Shown: positions 1 to 8,488, counted from the first letter of the stretch. The stretch is DNA of 64,000 nucleotides from Parapusillimonas granuli (GCF_013416525.1 NZ_JACCEM010000005.1:1-64000); one strand, 5' to 3'. The notes: generated by a model not told the origin, from the letters alone. Made by a program: numbers and translations.

Positions 1-165
1 GGCCGGCGGGCGGCTGCCGCCATGAGTCTCATCCAATCAGCCAAGATGAATGGGCATGATCCGTATGCCTATCTGAAGGATGTGCTCACACGCCTGCCGA
101 CGCATCCGAATAACAGGATCGAAGCGCGCTTGCCGCATAACTGGGCTCCGCTCACCACCGCCTAA
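1..165 (+). CDS. IS66-family transposase, C-terminal fragment
   Basis: The first frame is open from base 1 to a TAA at 163-165 and encodes the last 54 residues of an IS66 DDE transposase (TnpC type). The recognisable block is MSLIQSAKMNGHDPYAYL followed by KDVLTRLPTH and RIEARLPHNW, the conserved C-terminal element of this family. The N-terminal zinc-binding region and the catalytic core lie outside the window, so function cannot be judged from here. No other gene of the element is visible. The residue pattern is distinctive enough for a family call. Confidence 0.8.
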   Translation, partial: GRRAAAAMSLIQSAKMNGHDPYAYLKDVLTRLPTHPNNRIEARLPHNWAPLTTA

Positions 166-218
166 AAGATATCGGCCGCTTACGCGGCCGAGTCAATGTG
201 TGATGCGCGGACGCTTAC
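1..218 (+). mobile_element. Right end of an IS66-family insertion sequence (partial)
   Basis: The window opens inside the last transposase gene of an IS66-like element. About 50 bases after its stop, the strand ends in ATGCGCGGACGCTTAC; the reverse complement starts GTAAGCG, the usual terminus of IS66-family elements, so the right end is placed near 218. A hairpin with 8-bp arms (172-179 and 184-191, loop TTAC) sits between the stop and the terminus. The left end is outside the window. The terminus is inferred from the motif because the opposite end and the target duplication cannot be compared. Confidence 0.6.
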
Positions 219-620
219 CCCGCTCGCCCTGCTTGGCAGCGCCTTCTATCCGATTCTTGTCCATCGGCTCGCAGTTTCGCTCCACGCTTCCTCCCCACGT
301 TCGGTCACCCTCACGCAGTTGCGCTTCGCTTCGCTCACTGTGGTCAGCTCGCGGCGGGACTTGCACCCACAAGAGTGCGCTCATGCTGAGCGCACAAAAA
401 AGAAGGCCCCACAACCGTAATTGTGAGGCCTTTGTGCCGATCCTAATCACCTATTCTACTTCTGAAATTATTAAGAAATCGTTTTATTGATCTCATCCAG
501 CAATACTGTAGACGATATAGGCGAAATCAGCCGATTTTTTGCGATCCTCCTGATTTTTCCCTGGCTTAGTAGAATCAGGAGTTCAGATATCGCAATATTA
601 CTTGATCTGAAGAAGTCAAA
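219..620. other. Intergenic stretch without a recognisable gene
   Basis: Between the IS66 end and the RTX-like gene no frame shows a credible protein on either strand. The visible structure is two stem-loops at 375-395 and 403-432, and a looser pair of 9-base arms at 547-555 and 573-581 with a 17-base loop, just beyond the end of the leftward RTX gene. That pair has no T-run in the leftward direction, so a terminator role is uncertain. Confidence 0.5.
375..432 (+). terminator. Two adjacent stem-loops, possible terminator or repeat unit
   Basis: The first hairpin has perfect 9-bp arms (375-383, 387-395) and a three-base loop and is followed by a run of A. The second has 12-base arms (403-414, 421-432) with one mismatch and runs into TTTG. 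The second could end rightward transcription, but the T-run is short. The tight pairing may instead mark a small repeat element next to the insertion sequence. Confidence 0.35.
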
Positions 621-2507
621 TTAAGCAATACCAACAATATCGCCGGCGTTCAGCGTCAAACCGTCAGTTGCATTAACGCCTGTGAGCTTGACGAATGTAT
701 CATTCGCGCCCAGACCTGCAGTTCCGTCGGAAATGAACAAGTAGCTATCAGTTCCGTTGGAGTAAACAATGGCACTGCCTGCAGCCGTAGTAGAGGAGTT
801 TCCAAGCGCAGTCACGAAGGCGTTGAGGTCAGCTGCACCTGCAGTTACCAACCCTTTTGCATTGACTGTCAAGCCTGTGCCGGTACCTGCGTCCACGGTA
901 ATCGCCGTTGCACCGAAATCGATCCTATTGCCCGTACCTGCGGCCCAATCAGTGATCGTGTCAAAGTTCGATGCGGTAGGGGTAGCGCCCAGCGAGCCAC
1001 TTGCAAACGCAAAAACGTTCGCACCGGCACCACCCGTCATAACGTCGACGCCCGCACCACCGGTAATAATATCATTACCTGTGCCGCCAATAATCACATC
1101 ATTGCCAGCGCCACCGCTGATATTGTTGTTACCAGCACCACCGACGAGCACATCGTTGCCGGCGGAACCAATAATGGTGTCATTACCGGCACCACCTGTC
1201 ACCTTGCCAGCGCCTGCCAAGCCACCACCAGTCATATCCAGTGCCGCCGTACCAGAAAGACCAGACGCATCGATCTCGTCAGCAGTTACTGTACCGGCGA
1301 GCGTCAGATTATTGCCGCCAGTTGCAACAATCTTGCCTGTACCGCCAGCGGTGGGAGTCAGGGTCACTGCACCACCAAAGGTTACTGTGCCAGCAGCAGC
1401 GGTACCCGTGTCAATGGTCAGCTGTTCAATGCCGTTGAAGCTTTGTGCTGAAGTGCCAAAATCGGTTCCCGCTACAGCCTTCAAGGTAAGCGCATCAGTA
1501 GTACCAACGCCTTCGATTTGGAAGGCACGGGCGCTATTCCCTGCGACTCCAGTAACGAATTCGACCGTGTTGCCATTGCCCAATGTGAAGATGTGAGCGC
1601 CAATAGTGGCGTTTCCAAATGCAAGGGTGTCTGCACTAGCGAATTTAGTGAGGTCGATATTTCCTGCTACAGCGTCAGAAACAAGAATACGTTCAATGTT
1701 GGTGACTGTCGTTTGGGCAGCGGCCGACGCAGCGGTAGCTTGAGCGGATGCGATGCTCAACGTATCGCGACCTTCACCACCATTTATTACATCACGATTG
1801 GCGGCTGTCGCATTCTCGGCACCCACGAAGGTGTTACCCAGAATAAAGGTGTCATTGCCCTTACCGCCAGTGATGTTCAATTGTGCGGCATTGGTGTGGG
1901 TAACATTCAAATTGCCGGCGAAATCAGCTGCGTTTATGGTCCTGACCGTAGCAGCCAGCGAAGTGGTGACCGTCAGGTTTTGCGAGCCAGCCACTTTCAA
2001 GGTATTGGTGCTGGTTGCGCCGGCCACACTTGCCAGCGTGTTGGCTACCGCACCGTCGCTATTGATGGCGATTGTTTCGTAGCCATTGGTACCGGTCGCC
2101 ACAGTGGCGCTCAGAGCGCCGTTCGTGACCGAAGCAAGATTAACGTTCAGAACATCTGCCGCGCCAGCCAAGGCCGCAGCTACGGTGTTCACGCTTACAT
2201 CAGTTGTGTTGTTGGAAATGGACAGCTCTTTAAGAGCCGTTTGGACGTTGTTGAAAGTAATCGCGTTTGTGTTACCTGCGGTACTCAGCTTTTCGACTTG
2301 CCCTGCGTTCGTCAGAGTCACCGTGCTAAGACCGACACCAGCGTTCGTAACCTGGATGTCTTGGATGTTTGCAAGAGATGCGGGCGTGACATTGGCCGTG
2401 ACGGTCGCAATCAGTTTGTTGTGACCCCCAGCACCATCTAGCATGTCGGTGTTATTGAGGGAGTCGCGCAACAAGCCGCCCTGAGCAACTTGGTCGCCTA
2501 GGAACAC
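621..2507 (-). CDS. RTX calcium-binding repeat surface protein, 5'-truncated
   Basis: This is a low-complexity, Thr/Ala/Asn/Gly-rich protein of the type I secreted, S-layer-like RTX class. It ends in a beta-roll: about six GGxGxDxxx-type nonapeptides at residues 437-497, then an FDTITDW segment and a C-terminal region typical of type I substrates. The rest is beta-strand repeats with scattered GGxGND motifs near residues 214 and 243. The only start is a GTG at 2507 with no good ribosome site. The frame continues upstream to 2567 and encodes more of the same fold (SEQLTLTAGTDIKTGGAGDD) before an in-frame TGA at 2568-2570. The N-terminal part of the original gene is therefore missing, probably cut off by the integrase-bearing DNA next door. 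Family is clear; specific role unknown. Confidence 0.75.
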   Translation of the reverse strand: MFLGDQVAQGGLLRDSLNNTDMLDGAGGHNKLIATVTANVTPASLANIQDIQVTNAGVGLSTVTLTNAGQVEKLSTAGNTNAITFNNVQTALKELSISNNTTDVSVNTVAAALAGAADVLNVNLASVTNGALSATVATGTNGYETIAINSDGAVANTLASVAGATSTNTLKVAGSQNLTVTTSLAATVRTINAADFAGNLNVTHTNAAQLNITGGKGNDTFILGNTFVGAENATAANRDVINGGEGRDTLSIASAQATAASAAAQTTVTNIERILVSDAVAGNIDLTKFASADTLAFGNATIGAHIFTLGNGNTVEFVTGVAGNSARAFQIEGVGTTDALTLKAVAGTDFGTSAQSFNGIEQLTIDTGTAAAGTVTFGGAVTLTPTAGGTGKIVATGGNNLTLAGTVTADEIDASGLSGTAALDMTGGGLAGAGKVTGGAGNDTIIGSAGNDVLVGGAGNNNISGGAGNDVIIGGTGNDIITGGAGVDVMTGGAGANVFAFASGSLGATPTASNFDTITDWAAGTGNRIDFGATAITVDAGTGTGLTVNAKGLVTAGAADLNAFVTALGNSSTTAAGSAIVYSNGTDSYLFISDGTAGLGANDTFVKLTGVNATDGLTLNAGDIVGIA

Positions 2508-2725
2508 ATCATCACCTGCGCCACCAGTCTTGATATCAGTACCCGCAGTGAGCGTAAGCTGCTCACTTCAACAACCTACTGATTTACCGAATTTTTTTCT
2601 TTGACGAGCTCGCGTACAAGCAGATAAAAAAGTACGTGCGACTTGAATCAGTCCGATTTACAGAGAAAAGCCCTGCGTACAAGCATTCCAGCATTTGGAG
2701 CTTAGACCCCATATTCCTCCTTGTC

Positions 2726-2869
2726 AAAACCGCCTTGGCTGAAAAAATGCACACCAGTCGCGCTGCCCTGAATCGCTTGCTTGACGAAGCTGATACCAGC
2801 CTGAGACTGACCACTCCAAGCAGTGCAGCCAAGGCCCTGGGCAAAAACCTGCGTATTGAACTTGCTTAG
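2726..2869 (+). pseudogene. C-terminal fragment of an XRE-family antitoxin-like protein
   Basis: The frame encodes KTALAEKMHTSRAALNRLLD and then a tail ending in GKNLRIELA. This is the second half of small helix-turn-helix proteins of the HigA/XRE type, where a TSRAALxRLLD recognition helix and an LRLEL terminus are usual. The upstream part of the frame (from 2636) has no family resemblance, so the N-terminal helices are gone. It lies between the truncated RTX gene and the integrase, both convergent on it, and is probably debris from island insertion. Confidence 0.5.
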
Positions 2870-2910
2870 AAAACAGCCCGCCAAGCGGGCTATAAATCAG
2901 GCGAAGGTCT

Positions 2911-4110
2911 CTACGCGAACAGCCCGGTCGTCTGGGCGGCGGCGTTGGCGTTGTGCCGCTTCCGGCCCTCGGTCAAATGCAGATAGCCGGCGGTCGTTTT
3001 CAGCTGAGTGTGGCCCAGCGCCTGTTGCACATCGACAATGTCCGAACCGCTGTCCAGCATCATCGAGGCGTACGTGTGGCGCAGGTCGTGCATCCGCAAG
3101 CCGGGCAGGCCGGCATTCTCGCGGGCCGTTACCCAGGCATTGCGGCAGGAGTGATACGGCCTTCCGGTTTTCGGATTCGGGAAGACCCAATCCGAACCAG
3201 CTGTTTCCAGCCGATGCTGCAGGATGTCGACTACGCCGGATGAAAGATGCAGCACGAAGCCCTTCTTGGCTTTGTCCTCCTCTGCGGGGACACTCAGGGT
3301 TGCGCGTACCTCGTCGAACCACGACCAGCGCATCGCAAGGACGTTGTCACGGCGCAGGCCCGTGGCCCCCATCACTTTGATGATGTCGGCAAGGTCAGCG
3401 TTCTGTGACGCCTCGGCGGCCTTGAGTAGGGCTTTCAATTGTGCACGGGAAAGGAACTTGCCTACGATTTTGCGCACGGTGGTCAACTGGATGGCGTGCG
3501 TGGGGTTCTCCGTCACATTCGTGCTCTTGGTGCGAATAGCCTCGTTGAAAATGTGGCGCACCAGAATCAAAATGCGCTTGACTGTCCCGTCCGACAAAGT
3601 GCGGGAGGACGCCTTGGCCCAGCGGCCACCGGAGGCCTGTTTCTCTTTCAGTCGGCCGGCATAGTCGACGATCTCGTCACCGTCGACCTCGTTCATGCGG
3701 CGCTGGCCGAACTCGGCCTGAATGTGATTACGGTATATCGAAGCGTGGGTTTCATACGAACGGCTCTCCAGCTTCACTTTTGGCAAGAAAGTCTTATAGA
3801 AGAACTCGTCCATCGTCGGTGCGAGCACTGTACGGCCTCTGGGCACGCCCTGCTTTTTCTCCTTCAGCTCAGCCAGGAAAGAGCGTGCAAGAGAACGCGC
3901 CGCATTCGCGGAAATTTCACCCACGGCGCCGAGTCTTTCCTGACGTTGCTTTTTTTGTTCGTTCCTGTAAAGGATGATGTAGCTCATGCTACCTGGCCCG
4001 GTTTTCTGCACGGCAAAGCCGGTCTGTTCCGTGTCAAATATCAGAATGTGCTTTTTCCCGGCGGGAACGATGGCTTCTTTGACGGCTTTCTCAGTGATAT
4101 GCAGCTTCAT
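2911..4110 (-). CDS. Tyrosine-type site-specific integrase (P4-like)
   Basis: A 399-residue phage/island integrase. The N-terminal region resembles the arm-binding DUF4102 domain, and the C-terminal half carries the catalytic core: Arg253 in TGLRRDNVLAMRW, His341 and Arg344 in HDLRHTYAS, His367 in ALGHTQLKTT and the nucleophile Tyr376 in TAGYLHL. Length and residue order are normal, so it may be active. An upstream ATG at 4134 is possible, but the ATG at 4110 is chosen because AGGA precedes it at nine bases and the protein then begins MKLHITEKAV, as relatives do. No tRNA gene or att duplication was recognised nearby, so the limits of the integrated segment are unknown. Confidence 0.9.
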   Translation of the reverse strand: MKLHITEKAVKEAIVPAGKKHILIFDTEQTGFAVQKTGPGSMSYIILYRNEQKKQRQERLGAVGEISANAARSLARSFLAELKEKKQGVPRGRTVLAPTMDEFFYKTFLPKVKLESRSYETHASIYRNHIQAEFGQRRMNEVDGDEIVDYAGRLKEKQASGGRWAKASSRTLSDGTVKRILILVRHIFNEAIRTKSTNVTENPTHAIQLTTVRKIVGKFLSRAQLKALLKAAEASQNADLADIIKVMGATGLRRDNVLAMRWSWFDEVRATLSVPAEEDKAKKGFVLHLSSGVVDILQHRLETAGSDWVFPNPKTGRPYHSCRNAWVTARENAGLPGLRMHDLRHTYASMMLDSGSDIVDVQQALGHTQLKTTAGYLHLTEGRKRHNANAAAQTTGLFA

Positions 4111-4585
4111 TTTCAAGTGTCCTGTACCGCACACCTAGCCATGACGGCTGACGGCAGGCTGGCTGCCCGTCGGGCCGAGCGGTGCGAGAACGCTCGAACT
4201 TGATATCTGGCGACGAAGTCCAAAATTTAGGATTTTTGTCAAGTGGAAATTTCTATTCGAGATGGAGGTACGGACAAGTTCTCGGACCGTATCGAATTGA
4301 CCGCTCAGCGAGGCGAAAGCTCATTGCGCCCATCAGGGGCCGTCTTTCTGCAAGCTGCTTGACGCAGATCATGGCCCGGTGTCCACCTGGGCCCGACTTG
4401 TCTCTTAACATGCAGGTGTAGAACACGAGTTCGTCGTCGCGGGCTTCATCGGGCAAGTCAAAGTCCGGTTCTTCTTTGCCATGCCGATGGCATCGCTATC
4501 GAGCCGTTGCCATGCGCGCGCCTTATCTTAGGTGCTTTGGCTACAATGCCTAGCGCACACAGATTTTCAAACCTTTTCAAGAAAC
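4111..4585. other. Integrase-acyltransferase gap without a supported gene
   Basis: Short frames exist (for example minus strand 4253-4456, 67 codons), but none has a ribosome site or a family pattern I recognise. The DNA may hold the integrase promoter and an attachment site; neither could be pinned down. Confidence 0.4.
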
Positions 4586-6658
4586 ATGACTATCACTGCG
4601 GCCGCAGCCGCCAACTCGACTGACGGTCGACCCGCATCCCATCATGTAAGCGACATCGCTACACATCCAGCATACCGACCCGACATAGACGGCTTGCGCG
4701 CCGTTGCGGTTCTTGGGGTCTTGGTGTACCACGCGTTTCCGCAAGCATTGGCGGGCGGCTTTGCGGGAGTGGATGTCTTTTTCGTTATCTCAGGGTTTTT
4801 AATCACCACCATACTTTTGAAGAGTTTCGAGCGAGGAGCGTTCAGCCTTCTGGACTTTTACGCCAGGCGGATCTTGCGGCTCTTTCCTGTGTTGGTGGTG
4901 GTTCTGCTGTTTTCCTTGCTTGCCGGCGCGTTCGTCTTTCTGCCTTCGGACTATGAAAAGCTTGCAGTCAACACACTCGGCGGCGTCGCGTTCATCGCCA
5001 ATATTTTGTTTGCAACGGATACCGGCTACTTCGCGGGGATAGCCGAGTCCAACCCTGTGCTGCATTTATGGTCGCTGGGCATCGAAGAGCAATTCTACGT
5101 GGTGTGGCCGCTGCTGCTCTTCGCCATTTTCAGGCGCTCCATTCATATGGGCTGGACGATGGCGGTGCTCATCGCGGTGTCTTTTCTATACAGCGTCTAT
5201 CTTGTGGAGGTTGACCGTTCCTGGGCGTTTTATTCGCCGTTGTCCAGGTTCTGGGAACTGGGGGCCGGCGGCTTGCTCGCATATTTGATGCAGTATCCGA
5301 AGCCCGCCATGGTGCGGGCGCTGCTTGCTTTCAATGCAAGCTTCGGCTTCAGGAAGGAAAGAGAGGCGGGAGAGGTCTTGCGGCATCTCGCCAGCCTTAT
5401 CGGGCTGGCTTTGGTGACGGCGTCTTTCTTCATCCTCTCGCCCAGTGGCGTCTTTCCGGGCCTAGGTGCGCTGATGCCGGTGCTGGGCTCGGTGCTGTTG
5501 ATCGCGGCCGGCCCTCGCGCCGCCATGAATCGCTTATTGCTATCCCGCCATGTCATGGTGGGTATCGGTTTGATCAGCTACCCGCTATACCTATGGCACT
5601 GGCCGCTGCTGGCTTTGGCTGCGAACGCGAACAGCGATGGGTCATACGTCGCCACGCGAAACCTGACGCTGGCGATGGTGTCGCTAAGCTTTTTGTTGGC
5701 GTGGCTGAGTTATCGGTACATAGAAAAGCCTTTGCGCCAACGTGGCACGCGCGCTGGTAAAGTGGCGTCGCTTTCCTTGGCGATGACGGCGACGGCCGTG
5801 GCCGCGTGCTCGATATGGATGCTGCAGGGAGCGCCCCAACGGCTGCCGGCCGAGCTGCGCGACGAGTTGGCCACGGGCCTGCGGGACGAAGCCTGGATGG
5901 CGGGGCTGAGGCGCGGTATTTGCCACAACATGATCTATTCCGGCAAGGGCTTGGGCGAGCGGGCGGATTGTTTTCCTGACGGCCATCCCAGCATCATGCT
6001 ATGGGGCGATTCGCATGCGGCGTCGCTTCGTGTCGGATTGGACGCGCTGCGCGCCAGTGAACCATTCGCCATTTGGCAATACACGACGGATGCGACGGCG
6101 CCATTGTTCACATCAGAAATGTTCAACAACATGAAGCGGCCGCTATCTTTTGTGAACGGCGCTGTACTGGATACACTGCGCGTTCATGCGCCGGATACCA
6201 TCTTGCTTCATGCGGTTTGGCGCTATTACCTGAGCGACGCGAACCGGATGGCGGATTTGCTGGAAGAAGCGGTCCGAGTGATTCACCAAGCAGCCCCTGA
6301 TAGCCGCATCGTGGTGCTTGGGCCCATACCCGTTTGGCGCGCCGGCTTGCAGCAGATCCTGTTCAACTACTACTGGCGCCATGGCGCGACACCGGCAGGC
6401 GAACGCATCAGCTTCGGTCTGTTGCCGTCATTGCAAGAGTTCGACGCCGTGCTGGAGGCCCGGATGCGGCATGCGAATGTGCCCTATATATCGGCGATGA
6501 AGGAGTTGTGCAATGAAGCCGGCTGCCTTATCCGGACCGGTCCGGGAAGGGCGGGGATCATGTATGTCGACGATCAGCACCTGTCTGCTTCCGGCTCCAA
6601 GTACCTGGCGCAAAAAATCCTGCCCCGCTTGTTGGGGAAGGTGAGCGGAGCCGAATAG
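4586..6658 (+). CDS. OafA/YrhL-type membrane O-acyltransferase with C-terminal SGNH domain
   Basis: A 690-residue two-domain acetyltransferase that transfers acyl groups from the cytoplasm to extracytoplasmic polysaccharide. Residues about 35-390 form the acyltransferase-3 membrane domain: RPDIDGLRAVAVLGVLVYHAF with its conserved His, then GVDVFFVISGFLI, an RRxxRLFP-type loop and about ten hydrophobic segments. The C-terminal periplasmic part is an SGNH hydrolase-like domain with the GDSH block near residue 473 and a DDQHLS block near residue 661 that supplies the Asp/His pair. The start is set at ATG 4586; a GTG at 4532 in the same frame would add 18 residues unlike the family. Likely substrate is O-antigen or capsule, but no polysaccharide cluster is adjacent, so the target is unknown. 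Confidence 0.9.
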   Translation: MTITAAAAANSTDGRPASHHVSDIATHPAYRPDIDGLRAVAVLGVLVYHAFPQALAGGFAGVDVFFVISGFLITTILLKSFERGAFSLLDFYARRILRLFPVLVVVLLFSLLAGAFVFLPSDYEKLAVNTLGGVAFIANILFATDTGYFAGIAESNPVLHLWSLGIEEQFYVVWPLLLFAIFRRSIHMGWTMAVLIAVSFLYSVYLVEVDRSWAFYSPLSRFWELGAGGLLAYLMQYPKPAMVRALLAFNASFGFRKEREAGEVLRHLASLIGLALVTASFFILSPSGVFPGLGALMPVLGSVLLIAAGPRAAMNRLLLSRHVMVGIGLISYPLYLWHWPLLALAANANSDGSYVATRNLTLAMVSLSFLLAWLSYRYIEKPLRQRGTRAGKVASLSLAMTATAVAACSIWMLQGAPQRLPAELRDELATGLRDEAWMAGLRRGICHNMIYSGKGLGERADCFPDGHPSIMLWGDSHAASLRVGLDALRASEPFAIWQYTTDATAPLFTSEMFNNMKRPLSFVNGAVLDTLRVHAPDTILLHAVWRYYLSDANRMADLLEEAVRVIHQAAPDSRIVVLGPIPVWRAGLQQILFNYYWRHGATPAGERISFGLLPSLQEFDAVLEARMRHANVPYISAMKELCNEAGCLIRTGPGRAGIMYVDDQHLSASGSKYLAQKILPRLLGKVSGAE

Positions 6659-7191
6659 GAACCGGCGGCATCGTCGCTTTGGAAACCCTTGAAGTTTTCT
6701 TCGATCCTTGTGGGCCGGAATACCGTGAAGCTGCCCAGCAAATGAGGCATCTTCAGGATATCGATATGGAAGTCGTCCCTGATTCGCTCAAAGGCCGCGT
6801 TGTAACGGCGTGGAATGTCGGTCATGCCTGCGCTGTCCGGCGAAAGTTCGCTGAAGCGCACGGTTGCAGAACAGCAAAGATCCGATAAAGGATTGAAGTT
6901 TTCTTCCTCGTAGCTTTTCTCGATGAACAAGTTTTCCGACTCCGGAAGATCCAGGGGAATTTGAACGTCAAGATCCGGCGCAAGATCAAAGGCCCCGTTC
7001 TTCAATGCTGCATCGACCTCGTCCTCGGTGGGCAGATCCTTGAAGTAGATCGAGATATCGCCCAGGCTGCACTTCTTCCACTTGTTAACTACGTAGTCCA
7101 GCCCCGAGAGCTCCCAGAGGATGGAATGGCCGTACAGCAATTCTTTATCTTTTGTTTTTGCGATCAGCAAAGTACGCATGACACTTGGCAT
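6574..7191 (-). CDS. Hypothetical acidic protein, probably 3'-truncated
   Basis: A frame of 205 codons starting at ATG 7191 with GGAGA seven bases upstream. It is acidic, has no signal peptide or membrane segment, and contains a Cys pair (LCCSATVRF). I do not recognise the family. The last 28 or so residues are read antisense through the 3' end of the acyltransferase gene, and the protein changes character there. The genuine coding part therefore probably stops near 6660, where the acyltransferase segment joins, and the tail is accidental. It is divergent from the deaminase gene at 7331. Confidence 0.5.
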   Translation of the reverse strand: MPSVMRTLLIAKTKDKELLYGHSILWELSGLDYVVNKWKKCSLGDISIYFKDLPTEDEVDAALKNGAFDLAPDLDVQIPLDLPESENLFIEKSYEEENFNPLSDLCCSATVRFSELSPDSAGMTDIPRRYNAAFERIRDDFHIDILKMPHLLGSFTVFRPTRIEENFKGFQSDDAAGSYSAPLTFPNKRGRIFCARYLEPEADRC

Positions 7192-7214
7192 TCGGTGCTC
7201 TCCAATTCGCTGTT

Positions 7215-7227
7215 GGGGTCGGACCCC
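7215..7227. repeat. GGGGTC-GGACCCC dispersed near-palindrome
   Basis: A 13-base GC-rich near-palindrome in the divergent gap between the hypothetical gene and the deaminase. The exact reverse complement occurs at 14775-14787, and variants occur at 17709-17735, 45039-45069 and 49098-49124, so it belongs to a small dispersed family in this genome. Confidence 0.55.
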
Positions 7228-7330
7228 GTGGACTTTCCTCGCGCGACATTTTTTGCCGCATCTTCATCTGGTCTGGTTTAATTACAATTCGTCGCACCTG
7301 CGGCGAACTAATCTTCCAAAGAGGCATTCT

Positions 7331-8065
7331 ATGACTTCACCGGATTGTTCATCGACCCAATGCAATTGCCAACAGCATGTTGACCGACGCAAATTTCTTG
7401 GCCGCACGCTGGCCGGTACACTGGCCACTGCGGCCGCCATGTCCGGCTCCATGGCCAGCGCAGCACCCTCGGAAGCCCCCGTCAAGGCGAAGACTGATCC
7501 GAATAAACGCAAGTTCATGGAAGAGGCGACGCGTCTTGCGATCGAGTCCGTCGAAAAAGGTTGGGGCGGCCCGTTCGGGGCGGTCATTGTGAAAGACGGG
7601 GAGATCATAGGCCGTGGCCAGAATCGCGTGCTTCTGACCGGCATACCGGTGTTTCACGCCGAGGTCACCGCCATCATGGACGCGTCGGCAAGGCTGAATC
7701 CCAAGGCACTGCTGGGTTCCGAGTACGGCGCGGGCACCATACTTGAAATGATACCCAGGGAAAGCGGCTCGCCGGACCCGGTGCCCGAGCGCGCCCGCAT
7801 GCTGAAAGGTTGCGAAATTTACATCAACGGCGCCCCCTGCCCCATGTGCATGAGCGCCATTTACTGGTCCCGCATTGATCATGTGTATTTCGCGGCCAGT
7901 TTGAAAGACACCAGCCAGATCGGCTTCGACGACGCCTTCCAATACGAGGACTTTGCCAAGCCATGGGCCGACAGGCGTATAGCGGTCACTGAAAACTTTG
8001 AGCGCGATGTGGGGCTGAAAGCTTATGAGGCATGGATGGCGAAGAAGGACAGGCATCCGTATTGA
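7331..8065 (+). CDS. Cytidine/guanine-deaminase-family protein with Tat signal
   Basis: A 244-residue zinc-dependent deaminase of the CDA/tRNA-adenosine/guanine deaminase fold, expected to act on a nucleobase or nucleoside. The zinc ligands and general base are present: His109 and Glu111 in the HAE block, Cys170 and Cys173 in PCPMC. A twin-arginine signal (RRKFLG at 19-24, then a small-residue stretch ending SMASAA) predicts folded export to the periplasm, unusual for this mainly cytoplasmic family. The HAE-to-PCxxC spacing is about 60 residues, roughly twice that of guanine deaminase, owing to an extra GSEYGAGTILEMIP-containing segment. Cys6, Cys11 and Cys13 precede the Tat motif. Start ATG follows AAAGAGG. 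The gene stands alone; substrate unknown. Confidence 0.85.
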   Translation: MTSPDCSSTQCNCQQHVDRRKFLGRTLAGTLATAAAMSGSMASAAPSEAPVKAKTDPNKRKFMEEATRLAIESVEKGWGGPFGAVIVKDGEIIGRGQNRVLLTGIPVFHAEVTAIMDASARLNPKALLGSEYGAGTILEMIPRESGSPDPVPERARMLKGCEIYINGAPCPMCMSAIYWSRIDHVYFAASLKDTSQIGFDDAFQYEDFAKPWADRRIAVTENFERDVGLKAYEAWMAKKDRHPY

Positions 8066-8082
8066 TGTCGATGGGGTGCAGG

Positions 8083-8101
8083 CATGGGGTCTAGCCCCAT
8101 G
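8083..8101 (+). terminator. Hairpin after the deaminase gene
   Basis: CATGGGG and CCCCATG (7-bp arms, 5-base loop) lie 17 bases after the deaminase stop. There is no T-run behind it, so it could be a weak terminator or another copy of the GGGGTC-type repeat. Confidence 0.4.
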
Positions 8102-8195
8102 CGGCCGCGCAAACATCCAGACGCTGAGGCGACCGTCCAGGCTACCGGCGCCTCATTCCGGCGGGAACTCCTGGTAACGCAAATCGGTCATGAAT

Positions 8196-8224
8196 TTGAC
8201 TGCGGAATGGCGTCTGACTACAAT
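8196..8224 (+). promoter_or_regulatory. Sigma-70 promoter of the toxin-antitoxin pair
   Basis: TTGACT (8196-8201) and TACAAT (8219-8224) are separated by 17 bases, 30 bases ahead of the antitoxin start. ACAATTGT (8220-8227) overlaps the -10 box as a short palindrome, a natural place for the antitoxin to bind and repress its own operon; that role is inferred. Confidence 0.65.
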
Positions 8225-8254
8225 TGTGGTAAGCGTGATTCAAAGGAGGCCGTG

Positions 8255-8488
8255 ATGAGCACCGTGTCCGTGCGTATCGATGAAAGCTTGGTCAGCGCTG
8301 CACGCGCTGCCGCCAAAGCGGAGTTCCGTACCGTGCAAGGCCAGGTCGAGTTCTGGGCCAAAGTGGGTCGGGCGGCGCTTGATAACCCGGACCTGCCCGC
8401 TTCGTTCATCGCCGAGAGCCTAATGAGCATGGCGGAGCCGCGTGAGGACAGTACGGTCTTCGTGCCCCGTTCGGCCTCCAAGGCATGA
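8255..8488 (+). CDS. ParD-like antitoxin of a type II toxin-antitoxin system
   Basis: A 77-residue protein beginning MSTVSVRIDESLVSAARAAA, the ribbon-helix-helix start of ParD-like antitoxins. It continues with the RTVQGQVEFWAKVGRAALDNPDLP block characteristic of this family, followed by a flexible tail that would wrap the toxin. The start is fixed by AAAGGAGG six bases upstream of ATG 8255. Its TGA overlaps the ATG of the toxin gene (ATGA at 8485-8488), the usual translational coupling of such pairs. It should bind and neutralise the toxin and repress the promoter at 8196-8224. Confidence 0.85.
   Translation: MSTVSVRIDESLVSAARAAAKAEFRTVQGQVEFWAKVGRAALDNPDLPASFIAESLMSMAEPREDSTVFVPRSASKA

Noticed and set aside
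375-400. First stem-loop as a classical terminator
   Set aside because: It is followed by A rather than T on the plus strand, and the other strand has no T-run after the stem.
4253-4456. 67-codon minus-strand frame between integrase and acyltransferase
   Set aside because: No ribosome site and no recognisable family.
4532-4585. Longer GTG start for the acyltransferase
   Set aside because: The added 18 residues have no family support; ATG 4586 fits the expected short N-terminal tail.
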